DNA from: Eunapius fragilis
Lineage: Eukaryota > Porifera > Demospongiae > Spongillida > Spongillidae
DNA: 64,000 nucleotides
Reading direction: 5' to 3'
Assembly: GCA_963681505.1 (NCBI GenBank)
Contig: OY811980.1
Location: forward strand, 8,329,955-8,393,954
Every line of letters starts with the position of its first letter. Within the stretch, counting starts at the first letter, position 1. The notes beneath the pieces are model-generated. The model ran no database searches and was not told the origin of the DNA. It worked only from the letters and a program-made list of their open reading frames with translations. The position numbers were made by a program, and so were the translations under genes. Shown here one piece after another: positions 11,701 through 29,079 of the stretch.

Positions 11701-14700
11701 CCGGCCTTCTCCAGCTGTATACCAGGAAACAGGTCGTCGATCAGACTGAGGAACAGAGGTTCGTCTTCGTCCACAAGCTTGGAGAGGTTCATGTCCCGCA
11801 ACACCCTCATCACAGTGGTGTTCTCACTGTCAGAGGGGTTGGCCCTCTTGGAAGCCCCAAGGGTACGCAGCACTGATAGAATGTTACGGAGGCCAAAGTC
11901 ATAGTGCACCTGAGCATGGGGAGGGGAGGAGTGTAAAGGGGGGGGGGGGGAATGATGGGGTGTGTCCACTGACCTGTTTGGACAGTTGTTCCTCACATAA
12001 CTTGTAAAGGGTAAAGAACTTCCTGGCCAGGATTACATTTTCCAGGAAGCCGCAGCTGGCCAGCTTCACCCTCATGATGATCTGGCGGTCTGGTACCATC
12101 ATGGCCACCGTGCGGAACTGCACCTTGAGGTTCTCTGGTAGCTCCTGCCTCCCCGCATAGCCAGGGTTCATGGTCAGGAAGATGCCAAACTCTGGGTTCA
12201 TCTCCACAATGTCCCCATCCATGAATACAAAGCTTGTCTTCCTCTCCTTCTTGCAGGAGAGGATGATGTGGATCTGCTGTGCAGCCACTGACAGGACGGG
12301 TAGCTCTATACGATTGAACTCATCGAAGCAGCCCCAGCTGCCCGACTGGGCCAGGCCCTTGTAGATGCGGCCCAGCCCCCTGAAGTCCATCTGGTCGGAG
12401 CAGTTGAACACCACCACGTACTTGCCCAGGGCCTTCCCCATGTCCTTCACTGTCTCTGTTTTCCCAGTTCCTGCTGGGCCTGCAGGAGCTCCGCCCATAG
12501 CCATCCCTAGGGCCTGGGCAAGTGTGATGTAACACCTGTCAGTGAGGGGCGTGATCACCAGGCGGTCAGTGCACCCCAGGAACTCATTCTGGTATACAAA
12601 GTTGACGTTAGTGATGGATACAACCATGTGGTCGTTGTCTTCATTGAAGTAGAACCTGCTCTGTTTCAACCATTCAAAGTCTGTTGGACTTTTAATGTGC
12701 ATGCGAACCTGTTTAGAAATGTAAGGGGAGGTAAAGATGGGAGAGAGAGAGGAGAGGGGTGGAGATGGGGAGGAGAGGGGAGGAGAGGGGAAGGAGAGGG
12801 AGGAGAGAGAGGAAAGGGTAAGATAGGGAGGAGAGTGGGAGAGGGGAGGAGAGAGAGGAAAGGGGTGGGAGAGGGAGGGATGGAGGGAGAGGAGACCTGT
12901 GAAGGGAATGCTACAACTTGTGCACTGGGATGTACCAGTCCATTGAAGATGTCTCTCTGATGTACATGGATGGTGATCAGTGTCTCATACTTGACTCGAT
13001 CTATTTTGCTGAGGTTCTGTGTGGTCATCTCAATGAGGGTGTTGAGTAGCTCCAGGAAGTATGCGTTAGTGGAGTGCATGATTGCCTTGTCCTTACGAGC
13101 TGCACTCAGTGCCACCTCTGCATCTCTGGTCCAAATCATTTGAATCCCTAGCAAACCAACCTGAGCAGGATAGCGACCCAGGAACTCTGTCAGATTGAAA
13201 GTGGAGGAATCGATATTGTTACGGGCATCCCTGATAACAGCATGTAGAGACTGCTGGGCTTCGTGCAGTAGCTCCCCCAGCCATACTTCAACGTTCCCCT
13301 GAGCCTTCATTGGCTTCTCCAGGTCAATACTTTCTCCCTCTTGTGAGTGGATGGACAGAATGCGATCATAGTCCTTGTCATGAAATGCTACTGACTTGAT
13401 GTTGTCAAACACACTCAGAAGGTGTGCCTACAGTGGGGTGTGGGGTGTGGGTTAGGGTGGGGGTGAAGTAGGTGGTTGTTAAGCAATGACATCATGGTGG
13501 TACATACAAACACACCCACCTGGATTGTGTGTGAATCTGACGCTTGTCCCAATATCTCCAGGAGGGCGGGGTCGGATACAAAGAAAAAGCGTGGGAAGAC
13601 AAGCCTTTTCTTTTCCAGGTATCCTGTTAGGGACTTCTGGCACAGCTCCAACTGTTCCAGGAGGTGTGGCAGAAGCTGGCCAAGGGTCTCATCTCCCACA
13701 CAGCACTGGACCACATTGGGGGTCTCATGGGCCTTGGTCATGATCTTGATCCAGGACTTGTCAATGCCCTGGAACCGCTTAGCCTCCTGTAGGGGTCAGA
13801 GGTCAACAACTGCTGTGGTGATTCCAGTACAGCACCTTTGGCAGCTGTTTGGCGATGTCTCCTCCAACAAACACAGCCTCCAGATACACCCACAGGTTCT
13901 GAACCACCATCCAGTTCTCAATAATGTCTGTTGTGTTGGATAGTTTCTGAACCCATGACGCTATTTCCTTCTTAAATGGAGCATTGTAACGGTTAGACAT
14001 AAGAGAACCAAGAACCATGAGAGAGTCTTCCATCAGAGACACAATCTCTGATGTCTCATTTCCCTTGAGTAGGAGCTCCCCTCTCGTCTTGAAGGTGCCA
14101 AACGACAAGGTCTGGACACTCCACTCGGCTACCACCTGGTCATATGGTAAGTCACACTTGCTAGGTACAGGCAGATGTACACACCGACACACATGGATAC
14201 ACACATGCACACACATGGACACACACATACACACTACATGATTTTACAAGTCCTACCTGTTTTAGCTTGGCTTCAATATCTTTCTCCTTGATGGCACTGA
14301 TACAGATGTCTTCAATGTCTTCTTTGTGCTCCAGTATTGGTGCCTCCATGATACCACGGAGCTGAAAACTTTCAGACTGGACATCGAAGGTGTGTCCTGT
14401 GAGAGTGCCAATACGTTCCCAGTGTCTCTCCTTCATGGCCTTGTTGGACATCATCTCCAGCAGTGGGCATGCCTCACTGAAGTCGTCCACCTTCTTCTTC
14501 AGATCATTGAACGCTTGCCACTCCTTCAACCCTTTGGGTAGCTTCCTACATCTGATGAGAACACAGGGTGGATATGGTGGTTGTGAGGGTGTGTATAGTG
14601 AGGGTTCAGTGGGGTCTTTGACTTTGGGGTCTAAAGACCCAAGTAATAAATAAGGAAATTAATTTTCACACGCTGTGGTTACGAAATGAAGTGATCAAAC

Positions 14701-17700
14701 TATCATGGCACAGGAAATAAACGATCAAAGTACGTAAATGGATGAACCTCAGGTCCTTTTGGAAACAGCTAGATATAAGTAAACTAAAATACCACCAAGC
14801 ATTTGTTGTTCAAACCAGCTGGTGTGTTTGTCCTCATGGATTTCTCCAATGAACAGTCTACCCGACTCTTACAGAAGGCTCTTGCTTCTCCTCATCAGCT
14901 TCTTTGTACTAATCATGGCACTATTGAGCTTCAGATACAAGCCCAAGCCCGGACACTGTAGTTAGCTTAATCTGCTATGTACACTCAATTCAAAATGAAT
15001 TCATTACAATTTGTGGTGAATTAATTCAGAATGAACAAATTCTAACAAGTTCCTACTTTTCTATCATAGCAGATGAGGCAGCCTATGGTGAACCTGTATC
15101 CAATGATATTGTTCTCTGCGTAAAGCTCATAGCATTTCATGAATGCTGCTCTGGTGTCTCAGGTGAAGTGATTGCTGACCTGGGCCATTTAATTACTGAG
15201 CTTGTTTGAAACAACCACAGCAGGCATTATTGGACTTCTCTATTAGTGAGCGCCTCTGTTCAGCTTCAGGCAGGTCATTTTAAAGCAGGTCTAAAGTTAT
15301 AGGGAGACAACCTTCCATCAACTAAGGCATTACATATTGAGCTGGATTTATGGCAAATTAAATGAAAGTGAAACTGCCAAAGCAAGAGAGCTGCGCAAAG
15401 AACTAGATACTCCTGCGCAAAGGCTCTAAATTTTGTAGACAGGGTTTACTTTCCAAACATTTTGTTATATTGGCTACTCTCTGCCAGTAACTATAGTTGT
15501 GAGTATGAAAGGGACAATCAGCATGTTAAAACCCCTGAAGACATCTCTTCGAAGTACAATGGGTAACGAAAGATTACCGGTAAATGGTAACTTTAATGCT
15601 GAAGTACCTACGCACGGCTTGTATTAATTAACTATTTCTCTGAGCATTGGTAATTATCAATATATCGGGCCGGGGTCGTGGCGAACTAACGCATATTATA
15701 AAAATTTTCCAGTGGGAAGGAACTTCAAAGTTGACGCGTGCAATTCAAATGTACGCGTAATTACAGATTCAGGCCACTGTAACTCCATGATGGACAGACT
15801 AATTTCCAGTGCGCAAGATGGCATAGATGTCTCTTAGAAAATGAAATAATTTGAAAACTTGCGCTAGGTTCCTTTCTCTGCCACGATCCCATATAAAGTT
15901 GTGCCAAATCTTAAGTATGGTCCTTTCTTAAATAGTAGTGTACCCACACTTATGAATACAATTAATAACCCCCCCCCCCTTCCTGAAATCATGGATCCGC
16001 CCCTGGGATAAGTGTTCACTTACCTGTTCTGAAACTCGACCAGGTCATTGTTAATTTTCTCGATATCAATATCGGTCCAGTTTAGGTCAAAGTATTTGTC
16101 AATTGTGTCATTAACAGTATTGTACAATCCATATAGCTTCTGCAACAGCCCCAGCTGTCTCTTCACCTCCTCCAGTTGTGAGTAGTTGGTCACTGGCAGT
16201 CCAAACAGCTGTTCCCCTCCTGTGTATGTCTCATACTTACTCCAGAGCTCATCAAACTGAGCCTGAAAGATGGACATCCTCTCGCTGGCTTCCCTGGGGA
16301 CCAGACCTGATACCATGGGCCCAGACTAGGAGAGCAGTGATGAGAGTAGTGTGAAATGTCAGTGGCAATACCCACCACCTACCTCAGCATACTTCGCTAG
16401 GAAGCTGTCAGTATTGCTTTTGAAGACTTTTACAGCTTCCAACAGGTTCTCCCGGAACTGTGGCTGTATGCTTACGAGGTATTCCTGCACCGAGTTCTGG
16501 TTGATTGGAATGGAATGATAAATGTCATGTTTATTTGTTGGGCAAACAACACCTACAGACTGAGCCTGTAGGTTCTTGAACGTGTATCTGATGGAGTCCA
16601 CTCTTTCAGCCTCCTCTCTTGGCACATACACTCCACTATGCTGTAGGAAAGCATAGCACTCTTCAATCGGTCCCAGTTCCATGTCCATCTCAATCTCTGC
16701 ACTTCGGACAGTGTCCAAAGCAAACATCATACTTCTCACATCCTCCAGGTCCTGTGGATGGCAGGCAGTCACACGCGCACCATATTAGCCATTGTTGGGT
16801 GTGACCTTGATAGGCCTTGAGAACCGCTTGCTGTATTCTGTCATGAAGAAAACAATCTTCTCCATGCTAGTTCTGTAGCGGGCATTGAGGCTGTGTCCAT
16901 AGGCAGTCTTCCATGCCCTGGCTTCCACACTCAGAGCTAGCTTCAGTGGTTCTGTGCAATGTAGGGAAGTAAAACTGTGGGCTTGAAGGTGGGTGTGGCT
17001 GGCCCTACCAATGTGAAGGGTGATGGCAGCATTGAGGTGCTGGTAAGGTGGCAGCTCTTGGATCTGCTGCTCGATACGCTCATAATGCTCCATCTCTGCC
17101 TCAAATTCTGAAGGATGGGGACCCGTTGATTGAAATTTGGAAAGGGTCTCTTCTCGGTTAGTGATGTAGAGGTGTTCGTACTCTTGGTAACAGGTCAGAA
17201 CCTAGAGAGAGGTGTGTGTATGTGTGTGTGACAGCAGCCACATAAGCTGCACTAGATATGGCAGACCTTCACAAGGTCTTGTCGACAAGCCAGTATTGCT
17301 GAGGACAACATGCTGGATAGCTTGAGGAGATCTTTACTGTCATGAATTGCTTTGGAATGATTTTTGCCTTCTGCAATCAGGTCATCCTCTGCTTCTGTTT
17401 ATTCAAAATGCATCACACAGACATTTCAGGATATCTGGGATAACTAACGGGAACTTTGTGTGGCTTCAATGACCTTCCTATGCCTAGCAAGGGGAGTTTT
17501 ATCTGTGTTCCACAAGGGAATCTGCTGGCCAATGTCTAGAATGCTCTGAACAGTCTGGTTAACAGCATTCTGCATCTCCTCCAGGCTTGGCTTGATGATC
17601 TGAAGAATGAAGTCATGACAAGGAGCAGAGAAGGTTTGCACATACAATGTTAGGGAGTACCAGGACCAACTCTGCACTGAAACAGGAGATGGTTTTGACA

Positions 17701-17954
17701 CTGTCGTCAGTGTGGTACATCCGTGCAGAGGAGCTGGAGATATGGAGGTGCAGGGATGCAATAGGAGGAGGGGGAGGAGGCTAACCTGGTGATAATCCGT
17801 TTCCTTAGCACATCCAGTGTGCTTTTAATGGAAGTAACCAGTGCTTCAAGGTTGCGATGTTGGAAATAAAGGAATAGCTCATCACATTCAGTATCAAATT
17901 GATCCAGTATATCTGTGGCAGTTTAAGACATTGAATATGACACAACATGAGAGA

Positions 17955-17985
<31 letters not shown>

Positions 17986-20900
17986 TGGTTCCCAGTCCCA
18001 ATATTCAGCTGGTCACCTTGCATACCAAAGGAAAAGGGTGTGGTCTCATGGTGTAATGCATAGTTCAGACACATAACCCAAGGCTACTACTGCACACACA
18101 CATGCACACACATGCACACGCATGCACACACATTCACACACACATGTACACACATTCACACACATACTCACACACATGCACACATACATGTGCACACACA
18201 TGCACACACACATGTGCACACACATGCACACACACATTCACACACACATGTGCACACATGCACACACACATGTGCACACACACATGCACACACACAAGTG
18301 CACACACACATGTGCACACACACATGCACATACACATGCACACACACATGCACACACACATGCACATACACATGCACACACACATGCACACACACATGTG
18401 CACACACACATGTGCACACACACATGTGCACACACACACACTCATGACCTCTCTTTCCTTTTTTGACGTCCTCTGTATCACACTCATTGATACAAGGCAG
18501 GACTACTGCAGCATGTAGTACCCCCAATAGCTCCTTGGTAGAGTCCTCTGCCTTCTTGCTACATGACTGGAGGACTGCAATGCCTTCTTCCATATGGACC
18601 TAGGGACATCTTCTTAGCAACCACCCATTTTCCTTAGTTACCACACTACATTCCTTATTTTTGTTCCACAAACCCAAGTGGTATCTGGGATTGTGGAACT
18701 AAAAACATTGCGTATTCCCATCGCAACAAAGTTTCCCTGTGACTAATCCTACCTTTCCCCTGTCCTTTCTTACAACACCCTCTCCCTCCTCACCCCACCC
18801 CACCCCTCCTGCTTGCACACTACCTTCACTTCAGACATAAACTTTTCAATGTTCCATGTCTCTGTGGTGGGCAGCCTGAGCAGCAGTGTGGAGCTCATGG
18901 TTCCAAGGTAGGCCTCAATACGACACTGGCATAGGTCTTCCATCTATAGACACAGTGTTAGCATCCTGCAGTGTCCACCTGCCCCCACCCCCCAACCAAC
19001 CCCCCCCCCCCCTTCCTCCCCTTTCATCCCATTCCCATCACACTTACCTGCTTCACAAATCTACCAAAATCTTCAATCGCTAAGGTTACTCGATTTATAA
19101 AAAGTTGGACATTAAGTGATGACCATGTGATCTGCACCAGGCCTGGGCTAAACACCTGATCAACCTGTGTATGCAATGAAGCAGGCCATAACTTGGGGAC
19201 AGTGCGAGGTTGTGGCATACCTTTCTTGAGTAGAATGGAATTAAACGCGAAAGGACCTCTGGTACTGAACTATGTACACGAGCATTTTCGTCGAGGAGGT
19301 ACTAAGGGGTTAACCACTTCAAGGGAGGGATCATTAATGTAAAGGTGTTGTTACTTTCAGTTGAGCATACGTTTCTTTAACATTTGCCATAGCAATAGTG
19401 TGGATAGCTTCAGGCACTTTCAGTTTCAGTTTCCTCATCCACTTAGCCTCCATTAACATGGCAAGTATGGAGGGGTCAAGGTTCACCTGAATCTCGCTAT
19501 TAATTCGGATCAGCAATGGAACCTATTTGGGCAGGACTTACAGTGAAGACAGGCACGGGGGGGGGGGGGGGGAGCTGATAACTGATAACCCTCCCACCTG
19601 CAATGCATTGTAGCTCAGTGCGATGACCTCAGTCCAGTACTGGTGTTGGATTATCTCATACTCTGTGAGGATAGTGGCCATTTTATTGTACTTCTTGACT
19701 GCAGCCTTCCATTGTGGGGTGCTGTGTAGGTCAGCCTTGCCCTTCAACATGTCCACCAGTTCCTGGAGGTGGTGGAGCAGTTGGCGACTCCACAGGATCC
19801 TCCCACTGATGGTTGGCATGTTGTGTCCAAGGGGAGGTGCCAGGTGCTGTTCCTGGTATAACTTTTGGACTCTGTCAACCTCTGAGATAAACTTATTGAT
19901 GATTTCAATATACTTGGCCATCAGTGGTTCCTGGAGACATCTCAGGTTGAGACGCTCAAACCTGAAATGGCAAAGTTATCTCACACCAACTTAGACACTG
20001 CACACGGCATACCTCTGTGCCAGCTGTAGGCACTGCATGGTGGAGCTGGCCTGGATAAAGCAGGTGGCCATGAATGAGCACAGCTGCTCCTCCAGCTCGG
20101 CTATCTGTCTGCAGAGGTCACCAAGGTCAGTGGTAAACTCCACCTTACGGTGATCCAGGGGATTGTATGGTTTTTTCCGAAATGCAGCAATTAAGTAAAA
20201 AAATTTGTTGGCCAATGTTTCAATTCCTTCTATGTGAGAATCCTTCAGAGCCACAAACTGTTGTGTTATGTCAACAGCTTCCTTTATTTGATCGAGCCGA
20301 CGGCAGAATGAAAAGAACTTTCCAAATACATACATTTCAGATATCTCGAACTGTCTCTGTCCACCAGACAGCTTCTCCTTTGACGCAAGGAAACACTCCT
20401 TGTAATGGTGGTAAAGCTTGTTACATGACTCTAACTTCTTGTGCAAAACCTCTGGGGGCACTTCCCACACTCTAACAGCCCCACCCTCTGTGATGTAACC
20501 CTTACATGCTGCCACCATCTGATTGGTCACCTTTGCATGATGAAACAATGGCATTTGCAAGTAAAGACAAAATCCATAACCATGTCTACCTTAACAAACA
20601 ATGATGTCATCCTTTCTGAAGTATTGTAGTACCTGGACACACTGTGGATCATGAGAATAGTGCCAACCAACTTGGGTAGGATGTCCAACATGCCCCCAGG
20701 GTCACTGCTGTACAGCGGCCGACATAGCTGCTCCAGGGAATAGAGGTACTTCAGATTATCCTTTGCTTCGTTGGATGCATCTGTGATCTGTGCATCTAGC
20801 TCTCTCCACTCCTATGCCCAGAAGGCACATTACTTGAAGTATTGGTATGCATTCACTGTACCAACCTTAAGGATCTTTGACTTTGCAGCCACTAAGGTCA

Positions 20901-21827
20901 TGATGGCACCACGACAAGGTTGTGACTTGATCTGTTCCACGAGGTAGGAGAACTTGGCTGTGCGTTGCCTCCAGTACTCCAGCTCTGCCAGTGGACCTGT
21001 GTCATCAGCCTCACGTCTCATCTGATTGCCCTCTGCCAAGAGTTGCTCTATTTGATGACACCAGACGTCCACAAGCCTTTCGAGGTGTCCTACAATGTCT
21101 GGAGAATGAGCACTTGATACACAATTGTGGGACGTCTTCAGAGCCCCCAGGTCTGCTGGGGTATCTGTGGAGAGATGGACAGACTCAGCAATACTTTGCT
21201 GTGCACCTAAGGTAGACAAGAGAAGCAGATGTTGGGTTAAATGGGTGGCCATTGCAGTTACTTGCTTTTGAGGAAAAGTGTGTATTGGTTCAGTGAAGCA
21301 GTAAACTCCTCCACCTGTTCAGGCAGGACTGACCCCCACTTCTGTCCCTCTGTGACAGCTGGCAGCATCACACGGCTAAGGTACTCTTCAATGGCCTGTA
21401 GGATGCTTCTGCCCCCAGTGGTATCTAGCACACCTAGGTATACTTCCTGCAGGTGATGGCATTAAAGGCGTGAAGGTTACAGCTGAAAATTTATATACCT
21501 CGACAATGTTGGATGTGGAAACCTGTTTGCTGGTATTTGGACGGACAAAAAACACACATATACCCTTCAAAGGGTCGCCCAAACCGTCTGTGGCGGTCAG
21601 TCGTTTGATGCAAGATTTAGATAAAACAGGAGGCATGCTTCCCTGCATCAGTTTTGCTAGCGGAACATAAATACTGAAAAGGAGAACGAGAGGAGAACCA
21701 CAGACATACCTGAGAGAGGCGTCTCTGCCTCTTGGTAGTAAAGTAGCAAAGCCCGCCTGCCGTTTGCTTCGAAAAAAGACTCGAATAGGTCCAACTGCAT
21801 GTACGATAGCATACATCACACACACAC

Positions 21828-21895
<68 letters not shown>

Positions 21896-22223
21896 ACAAA
21901 CACACACACATAATTCAATTACCTGATCTCCGTCTAGTAAAAATTCTTCCACTGCTTGTTCCTCCAGCTCAAGTCTGTCTGCGACACAGGAAATCATGTA
22001 TCTGTGTCTGGCATCAATGCGAGTGCGCTGTTGTTCTCGAAAAGCCTTTACACGTGCCTGGGAGAGTGTGGTAATGCAGACCTCGTAAGCCACTGGTTAT
22101 TACCTGATGAATTTTAAGAAACTCGGCCTGGTTCGTGTGCACGCTCTTCCTTGGGGGCTTGCGTGCAGGCTTTTCAGACTCAGGAGTCTCAGACGGTGTA
22201 AGATCGTCAGGGGTAGTAGACAT
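2701..22223 (-). CDS. DNAH5: Axonemal outer-arm dynein heavy chain, DNAH5/DNAH8 type
   Basis: A complete multi-exon gene from the ATG at 22223 ([20 protein letters not shown]) to TAG at 2701-2703 (ending [10 protein letters not shown]), about 4,500 residues, the usual size of a dynein motor. The P-loops run in order: AAA1 GPAGTGKT near 12455-12480 with Walker [12 protein letters not shown]2 GPSGAGKT near 11547-11571, AAA3 GEQGTAKT near 10470-10499, AAA4 GVGGSGKQ near 8929-8952. The stalk and microtubule-binding domain lie near 7600-6900 ([40 protein letters not shown]). AAA5 with DPQGQGKTW is near 6580, followed by AAA6 and the C-terminal domain ([34 protein letters not shown]). These motifs match the DNAH5/DNAH8 class, the motor of the outer dynein arm of motile cilia. 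One intron (14552-16024) holds a hAT relic, and others hold CA arrays and poly-C/G tracts. Vertebrate DNAH5 and DNAH8 are probably co-orthologs. Confidence 0.93.
9176..9300. repeat. 11/22-bp tandem repeat in a dynein intron
   Basis: Imperfect repeats of a short unit of the form cccaccaataccccgccaat (about 11 bp, doubled to 22) fill much of the intron between two dynein exons. Divergence between copies is high. Confidence 0.7.
14991..15627 (+). pseudogene. Degenerate hAT-family transposase in a dynein intron
   Basis: Lies antisense inside the 1.47-kb dynein intron (14552-16024). Frame at 14991-15209 reads [20 protein letters not shown] then [11 protein letters not shown], the pattern that opens the RNase-H-like core of ZMYM/TTF-type hAT transposases ([10 protein letters not shown]). 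It ends at a stop. A second frame near 15318-15365 gives [15 protein letters not shown] third at 15466-15627 gives LPVT, then [20 protein letters not shown], which matches the hAT C-terminal dimerisation block. Two frame changes and several stops show it is dead. At 15993-16005 ggatccgcccctg reads CAGGGGCGGATCC on the other strand, a plausible hAT terminal inverted repeat. I could not find the opposite end. Confidence 0.75.
17956..17984. repeat. Poly-G tract (about 29 nt) in a dynein intron
   Basis: An uninterrupted G run on the plus strand, so poly-C in the dynein pre-mRNA, about 45 nt upstream of a likely acceptor. Similar tracts recur across the window. Confidence 0.9.
18089..18440. repeat. 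Long CA/CATG-type simple repeat in a dynein intron
   Basis: About 350 bases built from cacatgcacacaca and cacatgtgcacacaca units. It lies between dynein exons. The open frames here (Cys-Val-His or Thr-His-Thr repeats) are a by-product of the repeat and not coding. Confidence 0.92.
21818..21910. repeat. (CA)n microsatellite
   Basis: About 90 bases of nearly pure CA with a few variant bases, in an N-terminal dynein intron. Confidence 0.95.
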
Positions 22224-22448
22224 TTTAACTTATCAATGACGGCGGCGGATTTGGTATAATATTGCAGCTGCTAACGGTTTCTGCAGCTGGCCGGTTGGCA
22301 ACGCGCATGAGCAAACGTTGTGATGCGCATGCGCCGCCCAGTGTGATTGAAAAGATGGATATAAGTGCAGTTCATACTTGCCACGAACGAATTTGGAGCG
22401 GTAGAACAATGAAGGGGTCATGCAGGGATTGATATAAGCGACATTACA

Positions 22449-26163
<3,715 letters not shown>

Positions 26164-27653
26164 TACTGACAACGTCGGTTCCGCAACCACCGAAGCAATC
26201 AATATAGTTGAAGTGATTGTAAAGGCGTCCACTTAGCAATATTTCTTAAATATTCTGAATATGACGGCCAGCGGTGGGTTGAAAATATAATCCGCACCCA
26301 GATCATATTATTTATATACAACATTAAGCTCACGTGAACGGCAAGTCATTTCCGAACACGCCCGCGTGGGTTGGATTATATAATATAGCATGCCGGCTTA
26401 TGTGGGGATTGAATTCACATAAGGCACAACGCTACAGAGATAACTATTAGTTAATCAAGAAAGCAGAAATTAATTGATTCGTGCATGGTAGGTACGTTTT
26501 CGGCGATCAACGTTGGGTTGCAACTCCGGTGAAAGAAACCCTTTAATAATCGGGCCAACGTTATAAGAGTGTATATGCGGGGGTGCGTTAGTGTTAAATT
26601 ATATCCGATTGCACAGGACGACTTTTTTTTCGGTTTTCTTGGCATTACGGAATAGAATGGTGCAAAAATAGAACACTGACTCAATCCAGTCAATTGTACC
26701 GCCATTTTTCAACCGCAAACCACCGCTACAAGGACCAGCAACTATAAGAAAAACAGAGAATTGGGGCATTGTTATATTTTTAATGAGGAGGTGCACATAT
26801 ATCCATGGTGGGTGGAGCTGTCAGAAGCCAAAGACCTTCTCCGGAAACCGGGCCGTCCGTTCTCCGTTAACAGTCCACTCACGGCTTGGCTTTGATGCAA
26901 ACCATGCAATTACATTGATCTGATTGCGCATGTACAATGTGTTAATAATTATCATCCAGCAAGTGGTAATAACTACTTTTGCACCTCTTTCCTGGATAGG
27001 AAAGCATGACAAAGTCCATCTAGGAACAAAGACATTTGCTGGACATGACTGCCCTTGGGGAAACAAATACAGATCTTTTCTCAGTCTCAGCCAAATGTCT
27101 TGGAAATTCCGAACTGGCAAGTGAGAATGTGATGGTCAAATGGATCAAGAGTATAAAATCCACCTGCAAGTTATCTGCAACATAGTGCTGCTCAGCCAGT
27201 TGAGGAGTCAGTACATCTCATTCCAACAAGCATGTTTCAGCAAATAGTCTGCTTCAGGCACCCCACCCTACTCCCAAAGTCCACCACACAACATGATTTT
27301 TAATAGTTGCTCACATCATCACATCATCATAACATGAAGTTCAAAGTAATCCGACTAACTGGGCTAGAAGACTAACGTATAAATACTGAAGATGGCTATT
27401 TGGCACTGTGCAAATAAACTTGCAATATGTGGTCTGGGACAGTATGCTGTTCTGTGCCAGCATCAATGATCCTGTTTCTATAGGTTCTCACACCTACGTA
27501 ACACAGAGATCATTACGCTAATTAAGATATTTGGAAGCAACAGAACAATAGGGAAGCCACAAACATTCCTAGATCAGCTCTAGGGTACATGTAGCTAAGT
27601 GCCTCCTCATGTGTGTACGTGTGTATGTGTGTTTGTGTGTGTTGTGTGTGTGT

Positions 27654-27746
<93 letters not shown>

Positions 27747-27964
27747 GAAACATTGAAGGTAAACGTTGCAATAAGGGGGAGAGTGCAAAGCAGACCTAGG
27801 GGTAGAAGCCAAGATTTTATGACGCAGTGTCTTCAAACGCATCAGAAAGTTATAACGCACTTACTTTTGTAGCCCTATACAGAGATTAGAAGTACATTAA
27901 TTAGGGGTAATAGTTAATAGCTAACATGCAGAATAGTTAGGTAACAATTAATATTATAACCTAA
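26164..27964. other. 1.8-kb intergenic region between divergent genes
   Basis: Separates the minus-strand receptor gene from the plus-strand amino-acid transporter, so it should carry both promoters. I see no supported gene. The short frames on both strands lack family signatures and splice partners. It contains a long GT microsatellite near its right end. Confidence 0.6.
27605..27743. repeat. (GT)n microsatellite
   Basis: About 140 bases of GT, imperfect at the left and pure at the right, about 220 bases upstream of the transporter start codon. Confidence 0.95.
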
Positions 27965-29024
27965 ATGGCTGGCGAATTGTCTACCTACCACTCGATCCAA
28001 ACAGAACGTTCACCTCCTCATTTCATGAAGTTCCGACAAATCTTCCAGACCTATACGAGAGGCAGCATAAGTTCTTCAGTGTTTAACCTGCTAACCACAA
28101 GTGTTGGCGCGGGAACGCTGTCCCTGCCATATGCCTTCGCACAAGGAGGACTTGTGTTCTCAAGTATCGTATTTTTACTGATTCTCCTGATAAGTATCTT
28201 TGTCGGGCTAATGTTGTATTCGAGCAAGCGCTACTGTGAGGAGCTGTACCCCGGCATGGACGTGGGGGGGTACGAAGATATCGCAGTAGCTGCCTTTGGT
28301 ACTATTGGAAGAGTAAGTTACACTGGCACTAACTGCCGTGCTACTGCTTACTGTCTGCCTGTAACAGATCATTATACTTCTCACTCTCGTGGTGCTGCTG
28401 CTATTGTCGCTTGTCGCATATATGATCTACACGCGTGATCAGGTTTGCCTTGAAATGGCGCTGTTTTAATTTTAATAATTTAATGTCCTGGTGCAGTTGG
28501 ACTCGATAGTGCAGTTCATCGTGGTGAAGACTGGAAATATACCGGACTGCTCAGTATTCGCCAACTGTGCAGTTCTGGTAGCACTGGCCTTCATCCCTCT
28601 CTTCCCCGTGACACTCCTCAGAGATCTTACGCCTCTGCAGTTCACAAGTGCACTTAGGTGATATGGCAACAAATGGCTGTCATGTATACTCACCATCTCC
28701 CTCACCTTCACATGCAGCATTCTAGGGGTCTCCTTTACTGCCGTTGCCATGATAATCAGAGCTGTGACACTGAGGGGGTCTCCATCCTTTAAGTTGGAAC
28801 CAGTCCAGCTATATCCAACCTCTGTAATAGGAGCCGTCACATGCGTCTCCTACAGCAGTCTGTGTTTCCTCTGTCACTTCAACATACTGCCTCTGCAGAA
28901 GGAGCTATACCACCCTACCAAGGGTAGAGTGAATGCTGTGGTGGTGGTGTCCTTGGTGACAGCCTATGTGTTGTACAATGCAGTCATCTTCAGTGGATAC
29001 TTCACTGTATGTCAGCGGTGGTTA

Positions 29025-29079
<55 letters not shown>

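Noticed and set aside
18046..18593. Cys/Val/His or Thr/His-rich open frames
   Set aside because: Translation of CA-type simple repeats in a dynein intron.
26451..27124. Short open frames of 65-99 codons between the receptor and transporter genes
   Set aside because: No recognisable family, no splice continuity, and overlapping frames on both strands.
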